This document shows, one piece after another, positions 1 to 10,869 of a stretch of DNA of 64,000 bases. This DNA is from Heliocidaris tuberculata (lineage: Eukaryota > Echinodermata > Echinoidea > Camarodonta > Echinometridae), in assembly GCA_025618425.1 (NCBI GenBank), contig CM046836.1, positions 29,472,915 to 29,536,914 on the forward strand, in the 5' to 3' direction. The notes beneath the pieces were generated by a model. It was not told where the DNA came from. It was given only the letters and a program-made list of their open reading frames with translations, and made no database searches. Each line of letters opens with the position of its first letter. Position 1 is the stretch's first letter. The position numbers and the translations under genes are program-made.

Positions 1-35
<35 letters not shown>

Positions 36-526
36 TGTGTGGGGTGAGGGTGTGTAAACGTATATGTTTTTTTCTCTCTCTCTCTTTAGATGTCCAAGAT
101 ACAACTTTAGCATCATGCTTTGCAGTTTTGTAGTATGATTTGAATATTGAGCGATCAAAGAATATTCAAAGTTTGTGAGGTCGCAATTGCATTGTAGTAT
201 AAAGACGGGGAAACACAATTCTGATGGGGTTTCATTTGCAAAATTTCTCAATGAAAATTTATTTAATAAGCTATGCTTTTAATACGAGCGAGCGTCGCGA
301 GTGAGCATTTGGGAATATTGGCTCTAAGTCACTTTGGATTAGGGGCACATGTTATGGAAAAGGGAAACGTGGTACTTGTCATGGAGAAAAGGACACTTAT
401 TAGAAAAATGTATGAATGTGTACAAAAAATCGGAGCCATGACGCCGTACTATATGATTTAAACTCGTCTCCGACACTAAGCCACCGTTTCCCCAACCTTG
501 CACTAAATTCTAGCTAACCGAACACC
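1..526. other. Intergenic, (TA)n start and no gene seen
   Basis: Starts with a (TA)n microsatellite (about 1-32), followed by a G-rich stretch and a short CT run near 74-86. The rest is unique-looking AT-rich DNA. The 62-codon open frame at 273-461 has no recognisable domain and is probably chance. Confidence 0.6.
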
Positions 527-816
527 AACACTTGGCCAACATTACAACAACATTTAGCCAACCCTTCGCCAACATTCAGACAACCCTTCACCAACATTCA
601 GCCAACCTTTCACCCAGGGGCGGATCCAGGATTTCCTATAAGGGGGGGGGGGGGGGGAAGGGGGGCACACAAATGCAGGATTGTCAACTTTGGGAAACTG
701 CTTGGAGGGAGACCCATATTTTTTTGGTTTCGCCAGCCCTCTAAAAGTCGCTCAGTGGGGGGGGGGGGGGGGGGGGGGGGTTATGGGGACCAGTTCCCCT
801 CCATAATTCTCTGACA

Positions 817-851
<35 letters not shown>

Positions 852-1335
852 TTTTCTGGTCGAAAAGGGGGAGGGCACAATCGCAAATAGGGCGGGCACA
901 ATGCATTGTTTTCCCTCAAAGGGGGGGGGGGGCACGGGCCGGAATTGCCCCCCCCCCCTAAATCCACCACTGCTTTCACCAATATTCAGCCAACCCTTCG
1001 CCATCATTTAGCCAACCCTTCATCAACATTCAGCCAACCCTTCCACTAACATTAAACCAACCCTCCCCAAACCTTCAGCGAAATATTTACCAACATTCAG
1101 ACAACCCTTCACCAACATTCAGCCAACCTTTCACCAATATTCAGCCAACTTTACATCAATATTCAGCCAACCCTTCGCCATCATTTAGCCAACCATTCAC
1201 CAACCTTCAGCCAACCCTTCCACCAACATTCAGCCAACTTTACACCAATATTCATCCAACCTCATACCAACATTCAACCACCCTAACACCTACTTTCAGC
1301 CAAGTTTACAACATTCAGTCAACCCTACATCAACC
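527..1335. repeat. Minisatellite of ~21-24 bp units (CAACATTCAGCCAACCCTTC-like)
   Basis: Degenerate tandem units of the form ACCAACATTCAGCCAACCCT repeat across this stretch. The array is interrupted at 615-972 by a transposon-like insertion, so the insertion is younger than the array. No coding function is evident. Confidence 0.85.
615..972. mobile_element. Non-autonomous hAT-like element, G/C homopolymer-rich
   Basis: Starts CAGGGGCGGATCCAGG and ends with the imperfect inverted match ATCCACCACTG. It is flanked by a perfect 8-bp duplication CTTTCACC (607-614 and 973-980), the usual hAT target duplication. The interior holds long poly-G and poly-A runs and no transposase. It sits inside a minisatellite. 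Superfamily assignment rests on target length and ends only. Confidence 0.75.
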
Positions 1336-1644
1336 AACCATTTTCAACGAGCTGAACTTAATGTGTTCTAACATCATTAAATTTCACGGTTTATCCTCTA
1401 TTTTGCTATGCCTCAACTGATTATTTGAATGAAAGATTTAGTAAAAGCAAAAATAACCTCATCTCAGGTTGAAAACTGATAGAAAAATTAACATATTACA
1501 CTCAGCCTCCGTAGAGTTCCAACAGTCACAGTATTCTTTCAGAAAGCTTTTTTTCATCAGTCATCATGATACTGAAACAGAAAGGTTCACTGACATATTG
1601 CAATGTACTCCTCTAAAATTATTGATAGCGACAATTTTTTTTCT

Positions 1645-1810
1645 TTCGCCAGCCCTCGAAAAAGTCGCTCAGTAGGGGGGGAGTTATCAGATATTTTCCT
1701 CCATAATTTTCTGACAAGCAAAAAAAATAAAAAATAAAAAATAAAAAATCGAGGAAAAGTTGACAGGGGGGAGGGGCCCTTTCCCCCCCCCCTCATCTAC
1801 ACTAGTGGGG
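1645..1810. mobile_element. Partial relative of the 615-972 element
   Basis: The segment CGCCAGCCCTCGAAAAAGTC, then a G run, then TTCTGACAAGCAAAAAA and a C run near 1781-1792, matches the interior of the 615-972 element (about 730-870). The termini are not clear and no target duplication was found, so this is probably a truncated or diverged copy. Confidence 0.5.
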
Positions 1811-1921
1811 CGAAATGAGTCTGGCATTTCCGGTCACTTGCTAATGTTTACTTTTGTGAAGCACATGGTGATTTTGAAGTGCCTTTTTTTTTTCCTGGGA
1901 TTCATTTTTACACCATATTAC

Positions 1922-2184
1922 CAGGGGCGGTGCTACAGGGGGGCAGGGGGGCGGCCGCCCCCTATCATTTTTCAAGCGAGCAAAAAAAAAAAAAAAAAAA
2001 ATAAGAGGAAGAAGGGGGAAAAAAGGAGGAAGAGAAGGGGAAATGGAGAAGAGAAGGCTAGGCCATGCAATTATGACATAACTGTTATAGTCCTATTTGT
2101 TATTTCAAGACCCTCGACGTGCGACGTTGCTATACGCGTCATTTTGCCCCCCCCCCCCTTTTAAATACCCTGGCGCCGCCCCTG
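1922..2184. mobile_element. Non-autonomous hAT-like element with perfect 8-bp target duplication
   Basis: The termini are CAGGGGCGGTGCTACAGGG and its imperfect inverted match ending GGCGCCGCCCCTG. It is flanked by CATATTAC on both sides (1914-1921 and 2185-2192). The interior is purine-rich with a poly-A run and a C run; no transposase. The terminal sequence matches the element at 615-972, so both belong to one family. Confidence 0.8.
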
Positions 2185-2192
2185 CATATTAC

Positions 2193-3752
2193 ATACTGAT
2201 AGCATGTAAGGCCAGGCAGCTCAGATTTTATTAAGCCTCTACAATGTTACCAAATCACTTTAAGCATTTTTGGAGTGTATTTTTACTCCAAAACGCTCTG
2301 ACAACCAAAAACAAAACAAAAAACAAAAACACCCGAATCATGCTAAAATTATGCTAAATTTTGTCAAATTATGCGAGATGCTAAAGCGGTCAAAATTCTG
2401 CCAGAAAGCAGAATTCTGCTAACTCTGGCAACGTTGCTGCGAGATGACGTCAAAGCACCGGCTATTTCACAAAATCCTGATAAACTGTTGGGTGAAGTTT
2501 TTAAAGACTCAATTAAGTTACAAAACTGTGTCTATTCGTGATTTATCGGCAGGTAAAATAGCGAAAATGTATACCCAACATTTCGTAGGTTATAGAGGAC
2601 GTGTTTCCAAGACAGTACTCAAAACGTGATGATTGCGCCGTAACGTGAATACGTGAGTGAACATTGCAAGCCCGAAGTTTAGGAGGTGAAGAAATTGCGT
2701 TTTGGGGGAGGGGTTAAAAATGTACTCACACAACAACAAAAAAATCGACCCCTATAGTATGCTTTGCGCCATCGCTTGCACAGGAACCATCTATAAGTCT
2801 GGTCAGGTGGGGGGGGGGGGGGGACTTCACTGTTTGCCCCCGTAACACCCTGTTATTACACTTAAAGAAATGGGAAGCTTTTGATTTGTCATTACACTTA
2901 AAGAAATGGGAAGCTTTTGATTTCGGATGAAGGAAGGAGTCTTTGGATGTGAAGTGCAATAGATGAAATACGTTAATTAAGAACTATAAATGGATTGCAC
3001 TTCCATCCCTCCCAGTGGACTTTGCTTTAATTTTTGTTATTGGTTGTCTGCTGATTCTTACGCTTATTGCAAGTCACGGAGTGCAGAGAGGAGCGCTCAG
3101 GGATTGGGGTGGGGAAGACGGGGGGGGGGGGGGGGAAGACGGGGGGGGGGGCTGGAAGGGGTGAGGTACTGTGTTTGGATGTGCGGGTATGTCTGTCTGT
3201 ATTTTTTTTTCTTATTCTTCTTCGTACTTCTCTCTCTCTCTCTTTATACATATTTCTTTCAGTGAAAAAAAAAAACATATAAAAGGAATAATTATATTCA
3301 AGGTATATTTTCAGTTGTATACATTTCTTGTGCGTCCATGAATGTATACATTTTTGCAGATAACGCAAAGGTATATTATTTTTCAGTTGTATATCTGTAT
3401 GATTTCAAGTAAGCTGAGATATTAAGTGAATTACAAGTACATGTATAGGCCTATGTAAATTCTTTTGTTCTTCCATGAATGTATATATTTTTCCATATAT
3501 ATACATGTATATTTACTTGTAATTAATTGTATAGGTTTCTGTATTTTATTCATGATCGTAATGTTTCTATTTTTGTATATCTGTTTATTTCAGTGAAAAG
3601 AAATGAATAAAAGAATATTTTTAAAAATAATAATAATAATCCCTAGGTACGCCACTGCCGCAAAGGATTCACTTCTTATCGATTTCCACGTATCTTTTAT
3701 ATACAGAAATCAACATGATGTTTTTAAATTCTTGATTATCAATTTTATTCAG
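2193..3752. other. Intergenic or intronic DNA with G-runs; no coding exon recognised
   Basis: Contains G-runs (about 2809-2823 and 3120-3150), a CT run near 3227-3243 and AT-rich sequence. An exact 34-bp-scale direct repeat (TTACACTTAAAGAAATGGGA) occurs at about 2857 and 2892. If the TRIM-like exon at 3753 belongs to a gene, this may be its upstream intron. No RING or B-box exon was found. Confidence 0.45.
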
Positions 3753-4659
3753 GTGAACGATCTTGTTCAGCGATGTGCCGCCAAGAAATCAGAACTGGAG
3801 AAGAACATTCAGAATGTGGAAACACAACGCCATGAAGTACACACTGCCATACAAAAACTGCGGGAAGATGTCAGCCAGGCCTACAGCGTCAAGGCCAAGC
3901 AGCTCGAAGAAATGTCGGGGATGACCAAATACTCTGATGACAGTGTGGCTATATTGTAAATTATTGTGGATATGGTGTTATCATTGATTCATCTGGTAAT
4001 AAGCAGAAGTATGAAAACATACCAAGGGACTTATGATCTTGTGTTTCAACAAAGACAGGTCGGTATGCATATCGACGGGTAGCACAGAAGCACGCATATA
4101 TTCTCCCAGTGGCTCCAGGAAATCAACCATCCACGTGACAAGCAATCACGGCTATCATCTCAATCTAAACAGAAGTCCATCAGATGAAATCCTCGTAACT
4201 AATTCTGGAAATCAAGTCTACATCTATGACCCAACGGGAACCACACTCAAACACTCTGTTCCAACAAAACACACCGAGACGGTCCAGGCATCTTCAACCA
4301 GGGCGGGTTTGATCGTCACAAGTTATTGTAACAGATATCCAAGCATTGTGACGGTGTATGACAGGGATGGTAAATACTGGGAAGCCTCTACAAGCTCCAA
4401 GAGGTGTCGAATTGTATGCTGCCGTGGACGAGCAGGACAGGATGTATGTAGCGAGTGTCGAGTAATTATGAACAATAACGTCATGAACGTGGTGATCAGG
4501 CTCTATGACCTTGATGGTCTGAACCTGAGGGAGAGAGTTGAGTTCAATGCACTTAATCTGACGTTAGGGTCTTGGTGGTGTAACTTGGTTTCCCTCTCTC
4601 CAGACTTGCTCGCTTTTGCTTGTGACATGAAGTTGCATTTTATCAAAGTCTCACTGTAA
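3753..4659 (+). pseudogene. TRIM-like coiled-coil plus beta-propeller fragment, two frameshifts
   Basis: An acceptor-like TTTTATTCAG precedes 3753. The first frame encodes an amphipathic coiled coil (NDLVQRCAAKKSELEK..., about 68 residues) ending at a TAA at 3957-3959. A second frame continues with GYGVIIDSSGNKQKYENIPR, then a third frame from about 4030 runs 208+ codons to a TAA at 4657-4659 with blade-like segments (NQVYIYDPTGTTLKHSVPTK, YDRDGKYWEAS, RLYDLDGLNLRERVEF). The order coiled coil then propeller is that of TRIM2/TRIM3/TRIM71-like E3 ligases. RING and B-box are not in the window. Two frame changes suggest a pseudogene; assembly indels are the alternative. Confidence 0.6.
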
Positions 4660-5389
4660 TAACAAACATAATAACATCTGAACATACAAAATCTCTGTAT
4701 TGTTTCATGTTCCTTTGTATTATGTTTCATGTTCCTTTGTTTATTATGTTTATTATGTAATAACAAACCTAATAATATTCAAGATGCTGACTCCCTCGAT
4801 AATGTTTAGCTCCTGTAGACTTGTCATAATGCAATAACATGATAACATGCTTTTATTGAAATAGCATGTAAATTTGTAAATGTATTCTTTGCCTTGTAAT
4901 GAATAATTGTTTTTTGACTGATATTTCATGTTTACAAGAGAGAGTGCAAACTGACTCTCGCATTTACTGTAGAGGAAAGAAATATTTACTTCCTGAATTA
5001 TCAAGTCGTCTGGTATTATATTACATATACATGTCTATGCATATGTATATATTATTTATTTTCCTTTATTGTCAGATTTTTATGCTTTACTTGACCGTGA
5101 TGTACATGTTAATACTACCATATTCCATTAACCTAACAAAATCTTCCATATTCATTTTCCGCCATGTCTGATATGGCCTTTTCAGTGAATGCTCTTGGCA
5201 CTGATGTCATGAAGTACAGAAGCCACTATCATCAAAACTCGACATGAAAGTCCACAGTTCTGTTTCTATACTAAACATGCTAAGTATAGTGTAAGGATAT
5301 TTGATACTTCTTATAAACATGTAACGTAGTGCTGTTTTACCATGTGTTTACTTTGTTATTTTACTTTGAAAATGGAGGGCTCATCAGAT
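4660..5389. other. AT-rich intergenic DNA
   Basis: Short tandem similarity occurs at 4700-4760 (TTTCATGTTCCTTTGT twice). No gene or mobile element boundary was recognised. Confidence 0.5.
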
Positions 5390-6530
5390 ACATATCAAAA
5401 GCCTCGAACGAGTCCAAAAAACAGTATGTAGAATCATACTGGGACCATTGTATTCCACTTATGTGGATGAATCTGTAAACTTGAACCTCTAGAATCAAGA
5501 AGAAAAAAACAACAACTATCTTTGTCACACGTGGTTACCTCCAAAAAAGAACACCTACCTGACTTTAAGAAATACTCCCAAATACCAACAGTTCAGATGC
5601 AAAACTAACCGCGTTCGGAACAGTTCTCTGCCCTACCTAGTAGATCTACTAAATGAAACTTTATAACTTTGGTGCCTTTTATCCAAATCATAATGGTTCT
5701 GCATTTTTTGTTCTTAGTCAAATTTGTCAATATCTTCTTGAATGATTAATTTTCCAAACTTTCATTGATCTGTTTGATAATTGCAGTCTTTATAATTGTT
5801 CTATAAAGTTATAATTTCAAATCTGTAAACATTTTATTTTCACCCTTTTGCTAGTATATGTAGATTGTCTTATATCTATGTTCGTTCTTTTCAACTCTTA
5901 TATGATTTCTCATTCTCTTTCTCATTCCCTTTCTCACCCCCCTCTCTTTTTTCCTTTACTCCTGTTTCTCTCCTCTCCTCTTCCCTCTCCTTCTCTCTTC
6001 ATCTCTCTCTTTAAATCTCTTTCCTTTCCTGTCATCACTCTGTCCCTTTTTACTTTAGAAATCTAAATTCATAATTACAATTTTTATGAGTCTGAATCTA
6101 CCCTCTGTTCGACTTATTACACTTGTTAAAGGGTTGGTTTTATATATGATGTATAATTCATTTTCTTTTCCCTTCGCTTTCTCTCTCTCTATCTTTTTCT
6201 CTCTTTCTCTGCCTCTTTTCCACTTCCCTCCTTCTTTCACATTCTCTCTCTCTCTCTCTTTCTCTTCCTTCAACCTCTTTCTCTCTCTTTCTGTCTCTCT
6301 CATTCTCTCATTTCTCCCCGTTTATTTTATGCATCGTAATCTTATTTTGCCACATAATGTCTTTTATGTTTTTGTAAATATGAATGTTTATCTAATTGTG
6401 TATCGAATTATATTTTACTGTGAATTCTTTCGCATGATGTATGTAAAATCCATGTAATTCAGTTCTTACGCTGCAGTATGGTTTTTAATAAATACCTTTT
6501 CAATTCAGTACAATTCAATTCATGTAGTAA
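5390..6530 (+). mobile_element. LINE 3'-end relic (CR1/L2-like), CT-rich
   Basis: Translating 5390-5660 gives a broken stretch typical of the C-terminus of jockey/CR1-type ORF2 (LERVQKTVCRIILGP, then after a frame change YQQFRCKTNRVRNSSLPYLV). It is followed by pyrimidine-rich tracts (5905-6050, 6165-6320) and an ending near 6490-6525 with AATAAA and CAATT-type repeats. It is interrupted by stops and not coding. The 3' boundary is approximate. Confidence 0.55.
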
Positions 6531-6559
6531 ATTCAGCACTATAAGGGTGCAATGTGGAT

Positions 6560-6990
6560 TTTAATAATTACCATTTCAATGAATCATTAATCGATATCAT
6601 AAATAAATCTTTGACCACGGGATGTGTACCCAAGGGTTGGAAAGTAGAGCTCGAGTAATTCAAAATGTTAAAGCTGGTGATATGTCTGGTCCAAGCAATT
6701 ACGTACCGCCCGGATTCTATTTTGTCTGGTGTTAGCAAAATCATAGAGAGGGCTGTACATCGCCAACTCTCTGGGTTCTTTGACGATAATAATATATTGA
6801 ACTCTAATCATCATGGGTTTTGAGCAAAGTATTCTACATCAACAGCACTCACAAAATTTGTTAATAATTTGTCATGGAACTGAAAACAGACAGATCTCTG
6901 GTGTCACTTTCATAGACCTTCGTAATTTCATAACCGTCAGAATCAAAGAAAATTATTATTTTTGTGAGAGAATTAGATGTAGACCTACAT
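6560..6990 (+). mobile_element. Degenerate reverse transcriptase relic (LINE)
   Basis: Broken frames still read like the early RT region: TTGCVPKGWKVA, then SKIIERAVHRQLSGFFDDNN followed by ILNSNHHGF and a stop. That order (IERAVHxQL, then NxxGF) is the conserved fingers region of jockey/CR1-type RTs. Several in-frame stops show that it is dead. Confidence 0.6.
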
Positions 6991-7099
6991 GTGTAATTTC
7001 ATGAACGTAATTTCTTCAGTTTTATTTTCTTTTTCATTTATAAAGTTTGGGAGCACAAATCGTCATTGTGTAAATCTATACATTTTGGCAATGACTGAC

Positions 7100-8972
7100 T
7101 TTTCAAAAGTTTAATCATTATCTCGGGTAATTCCTCGGAAGATTTATTAAATAGTTTGCAGACTCTGTTTATTCCTGCATGTGAATTTGAATTTTGTGCA
7201 ATCAAGAAGGAATATGTTGTAAAAGAACTGTTACATATTGACTGTTCGAAAGCAGTGGGAGTAGATGGTATTCACCCTAAGCTTCTTAAACTGGCTGCAG
7301 AGTATATAGCTGGTCCTTTGACCCATTTATTTAATGCGACTTTACAAACTTGTATTATTCCAAAAGATTTTAAAACAGCACGAAATACTCCAATACATAA
7401 AGGGGGATCTTTTGATATTGATAATTTTAGACCGATTTCTGTGCTCCCTGCCTTGTCCAAAATATTGGAGAGAGCAATACATGATCAACTGCATATATAC
7501 ATACTTAAACGTTAATAAACTCCTTGTCAATTGTCAATCAGGGTTCAGACCATCTTATTCAACTGCTACATGTTTAACTGAAATTACTGATTATTTTTGT
7601 GATAAACTGGACCAAAAACATGTTATTGGAGGTATTTTCTTAGATCTACGCAAAGCTTTTGATGTTATTCCACACAATTTTATTCTTGCAAAGCTTAAGT
7701 TCTATGGTATTAAAGGGAAAGAATACGACTGGATGGAATCATATTTAACAGACAGGAGACAATTTGTTACAGTTAATAATTGCTCTAGTGAATGTTTGAA
7801 GATAAAATCAGGTGTCCCGCAGGGATCTATATTAGGTCCGCTGATATTTTGTCTTTTTATTAATGACATGTGTAATGTAAATTTGCATTTCAATTCTAAA
7901 ATGTCTCTTTATGCTGATGATACAGCCATTTTTAATCATAGTGAAACAATAAAGGATGTACAGAAATACTTGCAAGATGATTTCGATACAATATGCAGAT
8001 GGTTAGACTTGAATAATATGCATTTACACCCACGAAAGACGAAGGTCATGGCATTTGGTCATAAGAAAAAACTGGGAGATGATGTTTTGTCAATAAAATT
8101 CAGAAACTTACCTTTAGAAAATGTAAAGAAGATCAAATACTTGGGTGTTATGCTCGACTCCGGTTTGACTTGGTGTGAACATGTTTCTACTATTGTTTGT
8201 AAAATATCTCGGGCAATAGGTTGTATACGGAGGATTAAGCATTTACTGTCATTTAAAATTATGAAGAATCTGTATTTTGCTATGATTCTACCTTATATTG
8301 ATTACTGTGGTACAACTTGGGGAAGCTGTGCAAAAATCCATATGGATAAGATACAAAAACTCCAAAATAAATATGCCAGAATGATTTTGAATAAAGATTA
8401 TTATACATCGCAACGTTCCTTGTTACACACACTGAAATGGCAGTCAGTTGAACAGCGTATGAAATATCAATATTGTGTTCTTGTTTTTAAAATACTAAAT
8501 AATCTAATACCGACTTATCTAGAATCATTGATATGTAAACGAACCGTAAATTATAGGACACGTTATTCTTTAAAATGCACCCTCCAACTTCCCCACGCTA
8601 GGACAGAATGTAAAAGAAAATCCTTTGCATATGTCGGGGCCAGTTTGTTTAACGGACTCCCTGTAAATGTTCAGACTTGTACATCCCTGTTTACATTTAA
8701 AAAACTATGCAAAGCCTTACATCTTGATGCAATAGAATTGTAATAGTGCTATCCATGTATCTATCTTTTAGATTACCATTTATCCACTCTCAATATTTGT
8801 TGTTAGTAGTTTATAATGTTACCTAATTGTTATGTATTTTGCATCTTCATGTAGAATGATGTTTGTTAAACTGCAGGGCGCCTTTGTAAAGCAGTTTTAT
8901 AAAACTGAACAGGCCAACCCTGCAGTATAAAATAAATAAAACAAAATAAATAAATAAATAATAAATAAATCT
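7100..8972 (+). mobile_element. 5'-truncated non-LTR retrotransposon (CR1/L2-like), RT plus C-terminal domain
   Basis: Two overlapping frames encode a reverse transcriptase. 7156-7515 carries KAVGVDGIHPKLLK and DNFRPISVLPALSKILERAI. Frame 7334-8743 continues from about 7500 with NCQSGFRPSYSTAT, the catalytic FLDLRKAFDVIPH, GVPQGSILGPL and the intact box YADDTAIF. A C-terminal region follows (KIKYLGVMLDSGLTW, SRAIGCIRRIKHLLS). The frame change near 7500 breaks the ORF, and the endonuclease is missing (5' truncation). The 3' end has an (AAATA)n-like tail at about 8927-8971. Confidence 0.85.
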
Positions 8973-9112
8973 GCATCTAATTCAAAGTATATAATCTATT
9001 TATTAAAGTGAAAGTTCCTTGCATTATCATTACAGTTTGCATTTCATCTTGATATTCGTTTAGTTTATTACGATTACCGATGATAGAATAGATAAAAGTA
9101 GTGAAGATTGTG

Positions 9113-9400
9113 AATGAGTTGATGATGATGATGATGATGATGATGGTGATGACGATGATGATGGTTGTTATGTTGACCATGATGATGATGATGATGATGA
9201 TGACTGGGATGGCTGTGATGTTGACGATGATGATGATGGTGAAAATGATAATGACAATAATGATGGTTATGTTGACCATGATGATGATGATGATGATGAT
9301 GATAATGACGATGATGACGATGGTTGTGATATTGACGATGATGATGATGATAATGATGATGGTTGTTATATTGACCATAATGATGTTGATTGCGCTGGTA
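9113..9400. repeat. (GAT)n-type microsatellite/minisatellite
   Basis: Runs of GATGATGAT are interrupted by GGTTGTTATGTTGACCAT-like spacers at about 60-bp spacing. Long open frames here on both strands (Met/Val/Thr- or Ile-only) are artefacts of the repeat. Confidence 0.9.
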
Positions 9401-9409
9401 TACGTGTAA

Positions 9410-10558
9410 AAGAATAGGGGGAAAATGAATACGAGTAAAGAACTGCTTATCCTATAAAACAAAATAATTATTGTTGCACATTTTGAGGAAAACAGTTTTA
9501 GAGACAGGTTGGAAGAATTAAAGCATTATGAGGTCAGGTGATAGGCCTAGTTGGTGAAAAAAAAAAGGAAAAGAAAAATGAAAAACATGGACGGTAGGTG
9601 AAATGAGTTTGGATGTAGAAAGAGACGTGTACTGTATGAAGGTACAAGGAAGCGGTAAAAATATCGATTCTTGTCGGAGAGTGAGAGAGAGAGGGAGAAA
9701 GAGAGAAGGGAGAGAGAGGTAGATATATGTATATACAAAAGAGAAACAATCTGAAAGAGAGAGGAAGGAGAAAGATGTATATGTATACATACAGAAGACA
9801 AACAGGGAGAGAGAGCGAGAGAGAGAGGCAGAGATGGATAGAAACCAAAAGACAGACATAGATATCCAGAAAACAAGGATAAAGTGAAAGAGCGAGATAT
9901 ATGAAGAGTGCACTGGAGGGGGGTGGGGGTTAGAAGAGACGAGGTGGAAGATAGAGAAGAGACAGACAGAAAGAGAGGATCATTGAGTGAGGGAAATCAT
10001 GGAATGAGAGCAAGAAAAAAAAAACAGGGTAAAAGAGCAGAGGTGTTCATTATCACTGATATTTTCAGCAAATATCATTATCACTATACCGCTGTAATTT
10101 TGTAACATCAGTGTTTTAAATGACGAGGGAAAAATCAGTTTAAGGACCACCCTGTGACTTTACAAAAGAATCAATAAACATTACAGCCTTAAATTTTACG
10201 ATTCAAAGCCTATATAACATTATAAGCTCTATAGATGTAGCCCTATAATTGGTACATCACTCTAATTAGCTTGTAGTTGATGAAAGCAGGATACCTGCTT
10301 TTTCTCATTTTTTCCAACTCGAGCTACAAGTGTACACTCTCGAGACTCAGGCTTATGCATTTCTCGTTTCCGTTTCTTATAATTTTCTTCTCTTTTTCTT
10401 TCTTTGACTGTGCAATAGCACAAGGCTGAAAAAGAAATTCCTCTTTATGTATGAAACATAGATTTGTCACGGGTGAACATATAAACAAATAATTCCAAAC
10501 CCTTTATTTTAAATGATAACATTTCAAGGGCCTATTATTCGATCATTCTATCCATATA
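9410..10558. other. Intergenic; GA-rich tract, no gene
   Basis: 9660-9900 is a purine-rich (GAGA)n tract. Its reverse-strand open frames (Ser/Leu/Phe-rich) are artefacts. 10100-10558 is AT-rich with no recognised element. Confidence 0.6.
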
Positions 10559-10789
10559 CACTCTTAAAAATCCCGGGTCGGATTGACCAGGAAATCAGTC
10601 CGTTGGGGCCACACTCCGTTCCGGGTCAAAAATGACCCGGAATAAGGTCCGATGTGGCACAGAAAGGACCAGATCTGACCCAGAAATGGTCACATCGGAC
10701 CTTATTCCAGGTCATTTTTTACCCGGAACGAAGTGTGGCCCCAACGGACTGATTTCCGGGTCAAATCTTACCCGGGATTTTTTAGAGTG
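10559..10789. mobile_element. Palindromic MITE with TA target duplication
   Basis: The ends CACTCTTAAAAATCCCGGGT and its inverted match ending AGAGTG are flanked by TA (10557-10558 and 10790-10791). The two halves are inverted copies of each other (GGTCCGATGTGG on the left, CCACATCGGACC-like on the right), so the whole 231 bp can fold into one hairpin. Non-coding. TA targets suggest a Tc1/mariner-type or similar mobiliser. Confidence 0.75.
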
Positions 10790-10869
10790 TACCAGGGTCC
10801 ATGGTTTTACTCCATATTCAAGATCCGAAGGGGGGGGGGGGGGGATAAATATTCAAAATAATGAGGCCT

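Noticed and set aside
9101..9462. Long Met/Val/Thr-rich and Ile-rich open frames on both strands
   Set aside because: They are translations of a (GAT)n repeat.
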